Part shown: positions 17,328 through 25,157 of the stretch, one piece after another
How the letters are laid out: each line of letters opens with the position of its first letter
How positions within the stretch are numbered: the first letter of the stretch is position 1
DNA from: Polaromonas glacialis
Lineage (GTDB): Bacteria > Pseudomonadota > Gammaproteobacteria > Burkholderiales > Burkholderiaceae_C
Reading direction: 5' to 3'
Assembly: GCF_000709345.1 (NCBI RefSeq)
Contig: NZ_KL448325.1
Span: 1-64,000, forward strand
Length of the DNA: 64,000 nucleotides
Made by a program: the position numbers and the translations under genes
The notes under the pieces: generated by a model
Seen by the model: only the letters and a program-made list of their open reading frames with translations
Database searches by the model: none
Told to the model about the DNA's origin: nothing

Positions 17328-17434
17328 CAACCATCGGTCCAGGCAAAACCTTGATTCCCGGCCATAACGCAGCACCACCATTCCAAAGCGATGTCTACTG
17401 ACGCCGACCCCGCACCCGCACGCTTGCTGCACCG

Positions 17435-17960
17435 TCAGGCATTTGGGCATCCGGCCCAAGTTTCGAGCGCCTTACGAACCAGTGCATCCAGTCTGACATC
17501 CCGCTGTAACTGAGTTAAATCCGCCAGGAAAGCGCCCGAACAAAGTTTTGATATTCGGATCAAGTTCGTAGGGAACAAGGCTGCAGCAATGCGTGTGCGC
17601 TCGCGCTGGAGGAGTTGGTGTCGACCCCGTTCGACGCAAGTGTACGGGCTCACCCACGCGGCCTCGAACAGCGTCAGATCGATCAGACCACACCGCGCCT
17701 GGCTGCCGCCAAAGCGCTGGGCCATGTTGCGCACGCGACGCTGCAGTTGCACCGTGCGCATGGGACGGCCCTGGGCAAAAGCGCCGATGGACTCACTCAG
17801 CGGCGCGCCCACCTCGCGGGTGAATATGGCGTTGTCACCCATGCCAGCCATGGTGCGCAGCTGGGCTGCCTCGAGCGCTCGCATCGTCTCGTCCTGCCGG
17901 TCATCGCTGACGAAGGCCATCATCGCGTGCGCATCATTGAAGGCGTTGTGTCCGCTGGCA
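17435..17960 (-). pseudogene. C-terminal remnant of a TTC38-like tetratricopeptide protein
   Basis: The frame contains HNAFNDAHAMMAFVSDDRQD, then a REVGAPLSESIGAFAQG block and NMAQRFGGSQARCGLIDLTL followed by FEAAW. These match the end of TTC38-type proteins (FNDVHAMMAF, DVGLP, HRFGGSHAQRDLIDLTL). The N-terminal several hundred residues are absent, and the last part after the match is aberrant. It appears to be a truncated relic. Confidence 0.6.
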
Positions 17961-18132
17961 GCGCTTGGCCGCCATCGAAATGCTGCCTCTGATACTCCCA
18001 ACATACACGTGTGAGATAGCATCTTGTTGGCCTGCATCGTTTTTAATCATGGCAGGTATATTCCCCGCCGCTTGCGGCGTTCCCTCGCAAGGCGAACGTC
18101 AGTGAGCCGTATGGTATCCCTGGTGTTTGATA

Positions 18133-18152
18133 CCCCGTCCCTTGGGGCGGGG
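18133..18152 (+). terminator. GC-rich hairpin, possible terminator
   Basis: CCCCGTCC and GGGCGGGG pair around a CTTG loop, with one G-T pair, followed by TTCTTCATTT. It could terminate transcription or be the end structure of a lost IS200/IS605 element. The poly-T run is weak. Confidence 0.4.
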
Positions 18153-18282
18153 TTCTTCATTTGAGCAAGAGACGAGAAGTTCTATCGTTTCACGCTCTAT
18201 TCGTGCGGCCTATTCATCAACTTGATTTTTCTGGCGTCTCACACCCCTTAAAATATCCAAGCCGGACCTCCAAGCCCGGCAG

Positions 18283-18435
18283 CGTTCTCAGGGCGGGGTG
18301 AAATTCCCCACCGGCGGTATCTGTGCTTTTACACAGGAGCCCGCGAGCGCCTGGCAACTCGCCTCAGCGAGTTTCAGGGTCAGCAGACCTGGTTCAATTC
18401 CAGGGCCGACGGTCACAGTCCGGATGAAAGAGATC
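18283..18435 (+). promoter_or_regulatory. FMN riboswitch (RFN element)
   Basis: All conserved blocks are present in order: AGGGCGGGGTGAAATTCCCC, ACCGGCGGTA, AGCCCGCGAGCG, GGTCAGCAGACCTGGT, CCAGGGCCGACGGTCACAGT and CCGGATGAAAGAGA. RFN elements bind FMN and turn down riboflavin genes. It lies 90 bp upstream of the lumazine synthase gene on the same strand and should control it. Confidence 0.97.
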
Positions 18436-18525
18436 GCGACAGTTTCGACAGCTTGCCTGCAGGCAGGCTGCCAGCTTTTCGCGTGCGTGCCCTGATTGGT
18501 GTTTTAGACCTTCACATGGTTTTTC

Positions 18526-19023
18526 ATGAATCAGACTTCAAACCCTTTCGCCGCCTTGGCAAACTCGACCCGCATCGCAGTAGTGTGCGCCTCCTGGCAC
18601 CAGGACATCGTTGAGCAGGCACGCCTAGCGCTGTCCGACGAGTTGCGCAGCATGGGCTGGCCTGCCGAGTCACTGGACTTTTTTGAGCTTCCGGGCGCCT
18701 TTGAAATTCCCCTGCATGCGCTCAGGCTGGCCCGGTCAGGGCGCTACCAGGCGGTGATCGCCTGCGGCCTGGTGGTGGACGGCGGCATCTATCGCCATGA
18801 GTTTGTCGCCTCGGCCGTGATTGACGGCCTGATGCGGGTCCAGCTGGACACGGGCGTGCCGGTGTTTTCAGCGGTGCTGACGCCGCACCACTTCCACGAA
18901 CACGAGGAACATCGCCGCTACTTTGCCGCGCACTTTGTCCACAAAGGGCGGGAAGTGGCGCAGGCTTGTGCCAGGACCCTGCTGGCGCTGGCGGACACCG
19001 AGCGCCGGCTGGCCCTACCGTAA
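18526..19023 (+). CDS. ribH: 6,7-dimethyl-8-ribityllumazine synthase (RibH2-like)
   Basis: The 165-residue protein makes the lumazine precursor of riboflavin from the butanone phosphate and the ribityl pyrimidine. Family motifs include ASWHQDIVEQA, FFELPGAFEIPLHALRLA, the substrate region VIACGLVVDGGIYRHEFVAS, and GVPVFSAVLTPHHFHEHEEH. The replacement of the usual GHE/catalytic-loop wording by YRHEFV and TPHHFHEHEEH resembles the decameric RibH2 type. No other rib gene is adjacent. The FMN riboswitch directly upstream regulates it. Confidence 0.95.
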   Translation: MNQTSNPFAALANSTRIAVVCASWHQDIVEQARLALSDELRSMGWPAESLDFFELPGAFEIPLHALRLARSGRYQAVIACGLVVDGGIYRHEFVASAVIDGLMRVQLDTGVPVFSAVLTPHHFHEHEEHRRYFAAHFVHKGREVAQACARTLLALADTERRLALP

Positions 19024-19068
19024 AGAAGGAAGGAGAAGCAAGGTGGCGGCCACCACGGCCGCCGTGCC

Positions 19069-19531
19069 TCAAAGCCAGCTTTTGACCGACGCCACCACGG
19101 CCGTGGTGGAAATGCCGTAGCGGTCGTGCAGCGTGGGCAGCGCGCCCGCATCCAAAAACGCATCGGGCAGCGCAATCTGCCGGAAGGCGGGATGGATGCC
19201 GGCACGCATCAACGCGGTCGCCACCGCTTCGCCAAGACCGCCGATGGTCGAGTGGTTCTCGGCCACCACCACCAGGCGGCCGGGCCGGGCGGCTTCGCGC
19301 AGGATGGTTTCGGTGTCCAGCGGCTTGAGGGTGGGCACATGCAGCACGGCGACATCGACCTGGTCCTGCTGCAGCGCCTGGGCGGCTTCCAGCGCCCGCA
19401 TGGTCATGATGCCGCTGGAAATGAACAGCACATCGCGGCCGTCCCGGATCATCTTGGTCCCGTTGGCGACGCCAGCGCCAAGCCCGGGCCATGCGCTGCC
19501 ATCACCATGCATGAAGCGCAGAATACCCAAG
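19069..19531 (-). pseudogene. Transketolase-type C-terminal fragment
   Basis: About 150 codons (WPGLGAGVANGTKMIRDG, ARPGRLVVVAENHSTIGGLG, LHDRYGISTTAVVASVKSWL) match the C-terminal domain of transketolase-family subunits. The pyrimidine-binding and diphosphate-binding parts are missing. Upstream of about 19531 the frame runs into the 3' end of the FUSC gene, so the amino-terminal residues of the open frame are not homologous. A rearrangement has left only the gene end. Confidence 0.72.
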
Positions 19532-20632
19532 TTAAGTGCGGTTGTAGTACGAAGGCAATAGGCGTCGAAGCTGACGGCCCACTCGTTCGCGAAAGCGCGG
19601 GCTATGCAGGCATACGCCGCCAATCAACCCTACCACCGAACCCAGTACGGTATCCAGAAGGCGCGCCTGCAGCAACGCATCCGGGGTTCCCTGCCCGAGA
19701 TCGCCCCCCTCGGCGAGAAAGATGGTCATCGGGGTAATAAATATGACGGCAAGCGCATAGTGGCGCACCACCAATATCTCGATCATGAAGGCCAGCACCA
19801 TCATCATCAGCGAAACACGCCATTTATCCAGAGGTAGCGTCAACAGTCCCCAAGAAAGAACAAGACCGATGCCGGTTCCCACAATGCGGTGGACCTGCTT
19901 GTTCCACACCGCCCGCAAGGACGCGCCCTGCATCACCGCCAGACAACTCACCGGCACCCAGTAGGCGCGTTCCATTTGCATGACCTGTGCAACAGCCAAT
20001 GAAATGCCCACAAACAAGCCGATCACGACCGAATCAAAGATCACGAACTCGAAAGTCGCAGGAGGCATCGGGCTGACAGGCAGCGGTGCCTGCTTGGGCA
20101 AGAAATATAGGCTGTAGAAAAATGCGATCAGGCAGGCCTGCAGACAGCCCATGGTGAGCAGTCCAACGAACAAGGGTACCTGCACGCCATCGATAGGTGC
20201 GTAAGCGCCAATCGCGGCAGCCATGATAAAAAACAGGCTCCCCGGCGGCCCCAATGCGTAGAACCGGCACACCATCGTGACCAGAATAGCAATGAAACTC
20301 AGCACCGGCACCAGCAGCAGCTGCGGAAAGTAATGACTCATCAGCCCCAGTGTGTAGCAGGCACATAAACCAAAAGCGCACGCCATCAGAGACACCATAC
20401 GGTGCGACAAGGACGTGTTGGGCGCATAAAGGAACACCACCCCACCCAGTGAAGCGGCGAGACCGTAATTCATTTGGTCAAAATAAGCTCCTACCAGCAA
20501 GGGCAGACCTGAAGCCAGAGCTGCACAAGCAGGCATTTGCCAGCGACGGTCACTGGTGTTGAACGTTGCCAAATAGCGCAGCTCTGCTCGCACCAGTAAT
20601 TGAAATTTACGCCATGCCAGCCAACTCGGCAT
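19532..20632 (-). CDS. FUSC-family inner-membrane protein
   Basis: A 366-residue protein with about ten hydrophobic segments in two groups, and the FUSC-like block YWVPVSCLAVMQGASLRAVW followed by KQVHRIVGTGIGLVLSWGLL. FUSC proteins (related to YccS and AaeB) are implicated in efflux of aromatic acids. The large cytoplasmic domain of YccS is absent, so this is a short version. It is the last gene of the minus-strand catabolic run, 5 bp after the SMP-30 gene, suggesting cotranscription. Confidence 0.85.
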   Translation of the reverse strand: MPSWLAWRKFQLLVRAELRYLATFNTSDRRWQMPACAALASGLPLLVGAYFDQMNYGLAASLGGVVFLYAPNTSLSHRMVSLMACAFGLCACYTLGLMSHYFPQLLLVPVLSFIAILVTMVCRFYALGPPGSLFFIMAAAIGAYAPIDGVQVPLFVGLLTMGCLQACLIAFFYSLYFLPKQAPLPVSPMPPATFEFVIFDSVVIGLFVGISLAVAQVMQMERAYWVPVSCLAVMQGASLRAVWNKQVHRIVGTGIGLVLSWGLLTLPLDKWRVSLMMMVLAFMIEILVVRHYALAVIFITPMTIFLAEGGDLGQGTPDALLQARLLDTVLGSVVGLIGGVCLHSPRFRERVGRQLRRLLPSYYNRT

Positions 20633-20637
20633 TGAGT

Positions 20638-21513
20638 TCAGCCACCAAAGCGGGGTTCTGGCAGGCCCTTCACGCCGAGGCCATGGATCGCGAAGAGACT
20701 CCCGCGCAACACGCCGTCACCCGGTAAATGGGGCATGGGAGGCTTGGTCATGGACGTCACGTACAGAATGTCCAACTCAGGTCCGCCAAAGCTGACGCTC
20801 GTGACCTTCTTGACCGGCATCTCGATGACGCGGTCCAGGCTGCCGTCGGGCGCGTAGCGGCACAGCTTGCCCGCGAAGACCTGGGCGTTCCACAGAAATC
20901 CTTCGGCGTCCACGGTCGATCCGTCGGTCGCAATCCCGGGCGTGATGCCAGCCTTCGTGAAGGTGCGCCGGTTGGCGATGTTTCCTGTCTCGAGGTCGTA
21001 ATCGTATGCCCAGATTTCACCGGAGAAGGTGTCCGAGAAATAGAACGTCGATCCGTCAGGACTCCAGCACGGCCCGTTGGAGATCGCGAATCCTGCGTCG
21101 AGCTGGTGCACCGACAAGTCGGGGTCGAGTCGAAACAGTGCGCCGTCCGCACCACCCTCTCGGGTGTCCATGCTGCCAACGATGAAGCGCCCCCGCGCAT
21201 CTACCTTACCATCGTTCAAGCGGGTGTGGGGCTTATCGGGTTCAGGGTTGACGATCAGCTGCGTGTCGCCCGTATTGAAGTCCAGAAAGTGAAAACCCGA
21301 TGCAAGGGCGACGACTGCGCCACCCTCGCGGCGCAGAGCCAGTGAGCCTATTGCCTCGGGCAGGTCCCACGCACGCAGCTCGCGTCCGTCAGCGGTGCAG
21401 CGAAAGACGCGGCAGCCCTCCACGTCTATCCAGTACAAGCGCTGCTCCTGCACATCCCATACTGGGCCTTCACCTATGGTCGGCTTTACATCCAACAAAA
21501 CATCGATCTGCAT
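20638..21513 (-). CDS. SMP-30/gluconolactonase-family lactonase
   Basis: ATG 21513 follows GAGGAGACAGT. The 291-residue beta-propeller protein shows the family residues: GEGPVWDVQEQRLYWIDVEG (metal-binding glutamate), HTRLNDGKVDARGRFIVGSM (metal-binding asparagine), SNGPCWSPDGSTFYFSDTFS and DAEGFLWNAQVFAGKL. It probably hydrolyses a sugar or alicyclic lactone with a divalent cation. The location with VOC and NTF2 genes suggests a lactone intermediate in the local catabolic pathway. The substrate is unknown. Confidence 0.9.
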   Translation of the reverse strand: MQIDVLLDVKPTIGEGPVWDVQEQRLYWIDVEGCRVFRCTADGRELRAWDLPEAIGSLALRREGGAVVALASGFHFLDFNTGDTQLIVNPEPDKPHTRLNDGKVDARGRFIVGSMDTREGGADGALFRLDPDLSVHQLDAGFAISNGPCWSPDGSTFYFSDTFSGEIWAYDYDLETGNIANRRTFTKAGITPGIATDGSTVDAEGFLWNAQVFAGKLCRYAPDGSLDRVIEMPVKKVTSVSFGGPELDILYVTSMTKPPMPHLPGDGVLRGSLFAIHGLGVKGLPEPRFGG

Positions 21514-21531
21514 ACTGTCTCCTCGATTTTT

Positions 21532-22041
21532 TTATTGCGTCGGACCGGTTGATGGCTTGGGCGGCTCGGTCATGGTGATGAACACACCATTGGGGTCTTT
21601 AAAACTGAACCAGGTCATGGTGAAATTCTTGCCGGGCTCGCGGATCACAATGTCCTTGGGTGCGCAGACGATTTCCACACCCTCATAAGCCCGCACCTTG
21701 TCGTAGGCTTCTTGCGCATTTATGACCAGCATGGCCAGGCGGGTGATCCCAATATGGTTCATCATGCTGTAGGGGTTCTCGTCCACCGCCGTTGTGGGGT
21801 TGGTGAACTCCACCAGATTTATTTCAGTAGCTTGGCCATGCTGTGCGCCCACGGTCATGACGTGGTGCGCATAGAGACCAATCTCTTCTTGTTCAAAGCC
21901 CAGCAGCTTGCCGTCCGCCTTGTCGGTTCTGGTCTCAAAAGTGGAAACAAAGCCGAGCACGTCGCGGTAAAACTTGAGTGCCTGATCCAGGTCCGGCACA
22001 GTAATGCAGACATGCAGGAGCTTTTTAACTAATGCGTTCAT
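21532..22041 (-). CDS. VOC-family (glyoxalase-fold) protein
   Basis: Start ATG 22041 gives 169 residues (MNALVKKLLHVCITVPDLDQ). There are two beta-alpha-beta-beta-beta modules: the first with LHVCITVPDLDQALKFYRDV, the second with NHIGITRLAMLVINAQEAYD and ending FKDPNGVFITMTE. The N-terminal histidine, the NHIGI histidine and late acidic residue could bind metal. It is related to the second VOC gene at 23043-23510 and may be an isomerase, lyase or dioxygenase-like enzyme. Confidence 0.85.
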   Translation of the reverse strand: MNALVKKLLHVCITVPDLDQALKFYRDVLGFVSTFETRTDKADGKLLGFEQEEIGLYAHHVMTVGAQHGQATEINLVEFTNPTTAVDENPYSMMNHIGITRLAMLVINAQEAYDKVRAYEGVEIVCAPKDIVIREPGKNFTMTWFSFKDPNGVFITMTEPPKPSTGPTQ

Positions 22042-22058
22042 ATGGGTTCCTTGTTTAT

Positions 22059-22418
22059 TTATTGCACATTCCATGCATTTGTGAGCTGGTAGAGCGAGGC
22101 CCACTTCAACTCGTAGCCGTTATCGCCCCAGGTCTTGACTTTGTCGTCGCCCGCTTCCGCGCGTGCCGGGCTATTCATCCACTCATCGAATTTTTCCTGA
22201 CTCTCGAACTCATAGATGGTCAGGTAATTGGGGCAAGTCTGTGTGGTAGTGCCAACGTGGTAGTCGTGATCGGCTATTTTGAAGCGGGTCACTTTATTGA
22301 CGCAGTTGCCTTGCAACAGCATGGGCACATGGATGTCGTCGTACCAGCTGTTGAATTTGACTTCGTCTTCGGCCCTGCATTGAATGCCCACAGTCCAAAT
22401 GACGGTTTCTTTTTTCAT
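22059..22418 (-). CDS. Dimeric alpha/beta-barrel (EthD/ABM-like) protein
   Basis: From ATG 22418 it has 119 residues (a GTG lies at 22430 overlapping the previous stop). The pattern ETVIWTVGIQCRAEDEVKFN, WYDDIHVPMLL, TRFKIAD, PNYLTIYEFESQEKF and WMNSPARAEA is typical of small ferredoxin-fold dimeric proteins such as EthD or antibiotic monooxygenase-like enzymes. It sits between a VOC and an NTF2 gene and almost overlaps the latter, so it is likely part of one operon. Confidence 0.75.
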   Translation of the reverse strand: MKKETVIWTVGIQCRAEDEVKFNSWYDDIHVPMLLQGNCVNKVTRFKIADHDYHVGTTTQTCPNYLTIYEFESQEKFDEWMNSPARAEAGDDKVKTWGDNGYELKWASLYQLTNAWNVQ

Positions 22419-22426
22419 TTGAATGC

Positions 22427-22951
22427 TCACTTCTTGCCAATGGCCAGGAAATATTTGACCTTTCCTGCCTCGCGGTGGCTGCGCAGCGTGTGGGTGGTCA
22501 TCACCGGGCGCTGTTCATAAGCGGGTTCAGGAACCAGCGGGTTGCCGGTCCAAGAGATCAGTCTGCAAACCCGGCTGCTAATGCGCCAGCCTTTGTCCGT
22601 GCGGACCAGTTCATCGTCGTACCAGCCACGACCTACCCAGTCCGGCCCGCCTACCGCCGAATCGCGCGAGAGCAGCCAGTCCCCATAGGTCAAGGCATTG
22701 GCCTTGTCGCCATCCACGTGCACACAAGACCCCGTCATGGTGTGCATATGGTTGGTCAGCGTCTCGTGAAAGTCCTTGAAAGCAAACTTGAGCGCAGCCA
22801 CAGACTTCCATACTGCACCTGCCGGCCCGAAGTCCGCATGGGCATCCACGGTAAAGATGTCGTCCAGCAAGTCCCAGGCATGGCTATCGAGCGCGACACC
22901 ATACAGATTGATAGTGTCGATAATTTGGGATCTGTCTTCTTGAACACTCAT
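22427..22951 (-). CDS. SnoaL-like NTF2-fold protein
   Basis: A 174-residue protein preceded by AGGAGAG. The pattern DTINLYGVALDSHAWDLLDD, then IFTVDAHADFGPAGAVWKSV, and a central HMHTMTGSCVHVDGDKANAL fits the SnoaL_4 clade, which includes dehydratase/isomerase-like proteins and ring-dioxygenase small-subunit relatives. The cone-shaped fold may act as isomerase or hydratase, or only bind a ligand. It is cotranscribed with the flanking small genes. Confidence 0.82.
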   Translation of the reverse strand: MSVQEDRSQIIDTINLYGVALDSHAWDLLDDIFTVDAHADFGPAGAVWKSVAALKFAFKDFHETLTNHMHTMTGSCVHVDGDKANALTYGDWLLSRDSAVGGPDWVGRGWYDDELVRTDKGWRISSRVCRLISWTGNPLVPEPAYEQRPVMTTHTLRSHREAGKVKYFLAIGKK

Positions 22952-23042
22952 TGCTTACTCTCCTGTCCTGTTGAAATAAAAAACCAAGCGCGCAAGATTT
23001 GCAGTTTCGATGTCCACAAACATTGCGCAGGCTGAAAACTAG

Positions 23043-23510
23043 TTACTCCTTCATGTATTCAATGACTTCCAGCACATTGCCAAACGGATCCTTGAAAGTC
23101 AGGATTTTGAATTTGCCGCCGGTTGGAGCGATGACCACTTGTGGTTCACACAGGAAAACAATGTCGCCACGCAGTTTCAGTTTTTCATAGATGGCATCGG
23201 TGCTGTCCACGGAAAAGGCCATGCGGTTGATGCCTGCATGGTTCAGGGGTGCAGAGGGGCCTGGAGCTACAACCGTCTTGGGCGAAACGAATTCGATCAG
23301 ATCGATGACGGTAGCGTTTTCCTTATTCTTGCCGACCAGGTGATCGGCGTGAATTTCGATCTCTTGGCCAGGAAAGCCGAGCACTGCGCCGGGTGCTTTC
23401 TCGTTTCTTAGTGCGCCGATGGATTCAAGCTCCAAAACGCCACAATAGAACTCAAGTGCTGCTTCGATGTCAGCAACGGTGATGCATACGTGAAATAAGC
23501 GGTTAATCAT
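23043..23510 (-). CDS. VOC-family (glyoxalase-fold) protein
   Basis: A 155-residue paralogue of the VOC protein at 21532-22041, with INRLFHVCITVADIEAALEF, VLGFPGQEIEIHADH, LNHAGINRMAFSVDSTDAIY and LTFKDPFGNVLEVIEYM. Histidines in FHVCI and LNHAGI and the final glutamate match metal ligand positions. An AAGGAAAACC ribosome-binding site precedes the ATG. Its role is probably an isomerase or dioxygenase step in the same pathway. Confidence 0.85.
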   Translation of the reverse strand: MINRLFHVCITVADIEAALEFYCGVLELESIGALRNEKAPGAVLGFPGQEIEIHADHLVGKNKENATVIDLIEFVSPKTVVAPGPSAPLNHAGINRMAFSVDSTDAIYEKLKLRGDIVFLCEPQVVIAPTGGKFKILTFKDPFGNVLEVIEYMKE

Positions 23511-23639
23511 GGTTTTCCTTCAATGGGTGGTAAGACAAAATATTTAATGGTGTTAATCGATGCAAAAATTTTTAAAATAATCTAACTGGCTGATCTTTGA
23601 AATTTCCCTTCTTCAAACTATGTCCACAATATCGTGACA

Positions 23640-25022
23640 CTACGCCTGCAGCGGCTCAGGGGCGGAATGAGTCTCCGGTTGAGCAATTCGCTGCGAAGGA
23701 ATTTCCTTGATGAGCAGAAAAGCGCCCAAGGCCACAATACTGGGCGCCGCCATACAAACCAATATCAACGGAACACTCATTCCAGCGGCAAGCATCACGC
23801 CAGCAATTGCAGGGCCAATAATCGGGCCAACCCGGCCGATGGCATAGATCACTCCCATCGCGCTTGAACGAAAACTCATCGGATACAGCGACCCTGCATA
23901 GGGAAGCAACAGGCATGTGGCGCCCATTGCCGCAAATCCCGCAAAGAACATGCAGATCAAGGCAGCAACCGGGTTCTGGACCATGCCTATCAGTGATATG
24001 GACACAAACAGAATGGGCATGTAAATAGCGAACACTTTTTTGTAGCCCATCCTGTCGGACATCCATCCGGCCAGCGGCGTGGAGATGAAATTGCTGCTGG
24101 AGAATACTAGGATGAAAGTGATCCCCGTTGCCAAGGTAAACCCTCGCTGAACCATTAACTGGGCAATCCAGGTCGTCAGGGTCACTGCGATCATCATGAG
24201 GCAGAGCAGTGCTATACCCAAAAACAGCGTGTTGCGCGCATATTCGCCCTGAAACAGACGGACAAGAGGCACCTTCGACGCTGGAGGTTCAGCCAAAACA
24301 TACTCGTCGTCGGCATGTGAGATGAACGTTGGGTCTACCTTCAGTAATATCTTGCGAATACTGTCTTTTTTGCCCTTTTTCACCAAAATGGACATCGATT
24401 CAGGCAGCCACAGGTGGGCGATTGGAACCAGAATGATGCAAAAGACGGTTCCGATCAATATCGTTCTCCATCCAGCGGTGGATAGAAAAGCAATGGATAG
24501 CAGCGCAGACAGTAAAACGCCAACTGTGATACCCATATAGGACGCGCCGGAAACGACGGCCTTCCTATTGCCCGGCGTATATTCGAAAACCAGCGCCACC
24601 GCAATCGGAACGATTCCGGCGAGACCGAAACCGGCGATGAATCGGTATATGGCGAAATCGACGAATCCCTGAGCCAGGCCGCAGGCTGCGGTGAAAAGGG
24701 TGAAGATGGTAATGCCGATGAGCATCATCCGCTTGCGGCCAATTGAATCGGCCGCCACGCCAAAGAGGATGGCACCGCCCACGGCTCCTATATGCCCAAT
24801 GCTCGCCAGGATTCCCGCCTCGGCCGGACCCATGTTCATGTCCTTCATGAGCGATGGGAGTAACGTACCGAACAGTGCGCTGTCGAGACCGTCAAACACA
24901 ATTGCAAGAAAGCAGATCACTGCCACGTTCAAGCTAAACGAATTGAATTTGCTATCGTCAATCAGTTTGGTCACGTTTACTTGACGCTTGGCGGATATTG
25001 GCGTGTCGCTTAAATTAACCAC
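23640..25022 (-). CDS. MFS transporter, aromatic acid:H+ symporter type (copy A)
   Basis: I place the start at GTG 25022 because TAGGAGAG precedes it and the paralogue starts at the equivalent point; an upstream frame to 25115 has no signal. The 460-residue product has 12 predicted membrane segments with MFS motifs: GVAADSIGRKRMMLIGI in loop 2-3 and GWMSDRMGYKKVFAIYM in loop 8-9. FDGLDSALFGTLLPSLMKDM in helix 1 is typical of AAHS transporters. It probably imports an aromatic or related acid. It is strongly similar to the MFS protein at 26891-28297. Confidence 0.88.
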   Translation of the reverse strand: MVNLSDTPISAKRQVNVTKLIDDSKFNSFSLNVAVICFLAIVFDGLDSALFGTLLPSLMKDMNMGPAEAGILASIGHIGAVGGAILFGVAADSIGRKRMMLIGITIFTLFTAACGLAQGFVDFAIYRFIAGFGLAGIVPIAVALVFEYTPGNRKAVVSGASYMGITVGVLLSALLSIAFLSTAGWRTILIGTVFCIILVPIAHLWLPESMSILVKKGKKDSIRKILLKVDPTFISHADDEYVLAEPPASKVPLVRLFQGEYARNTLFLGIALLCLMMIAVTLTTWIAQLMVQRGFTLATGITFILVFSSSNFISTPLAGWMSDRMGYKKVFAIYMPILFVSISLIGMVQNPVAALICMFFAGFAAMGATCLLLPYAGSLYPMSFRSSAMGVIYAIGRVGPIIGPAIAGVMLAAGMSVPLILVCMAAPSIVALGAFLLIKEIPSQRIAQPETHSAPEPLQA

Positions 25023-25157
25023 GATCTGTATCTCTCCTAAATATTTCAAACATATGGAATATGCATAGCTGTCAAGCTTCACGCGAAACTGATAGCCTCG
25101 ATCTGGATGCGACAAGCTGTCGCCTGAGATCGAGCGCTCGCAGGCGCAGCGGTGTGG

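Noticed and set aside
18133..18152. Hairpin considered as proof of an IS200/IS605 element
   Set aside because: No TnpA or TnpB frame is present nearby and the hairpin alone is not diagnostic.
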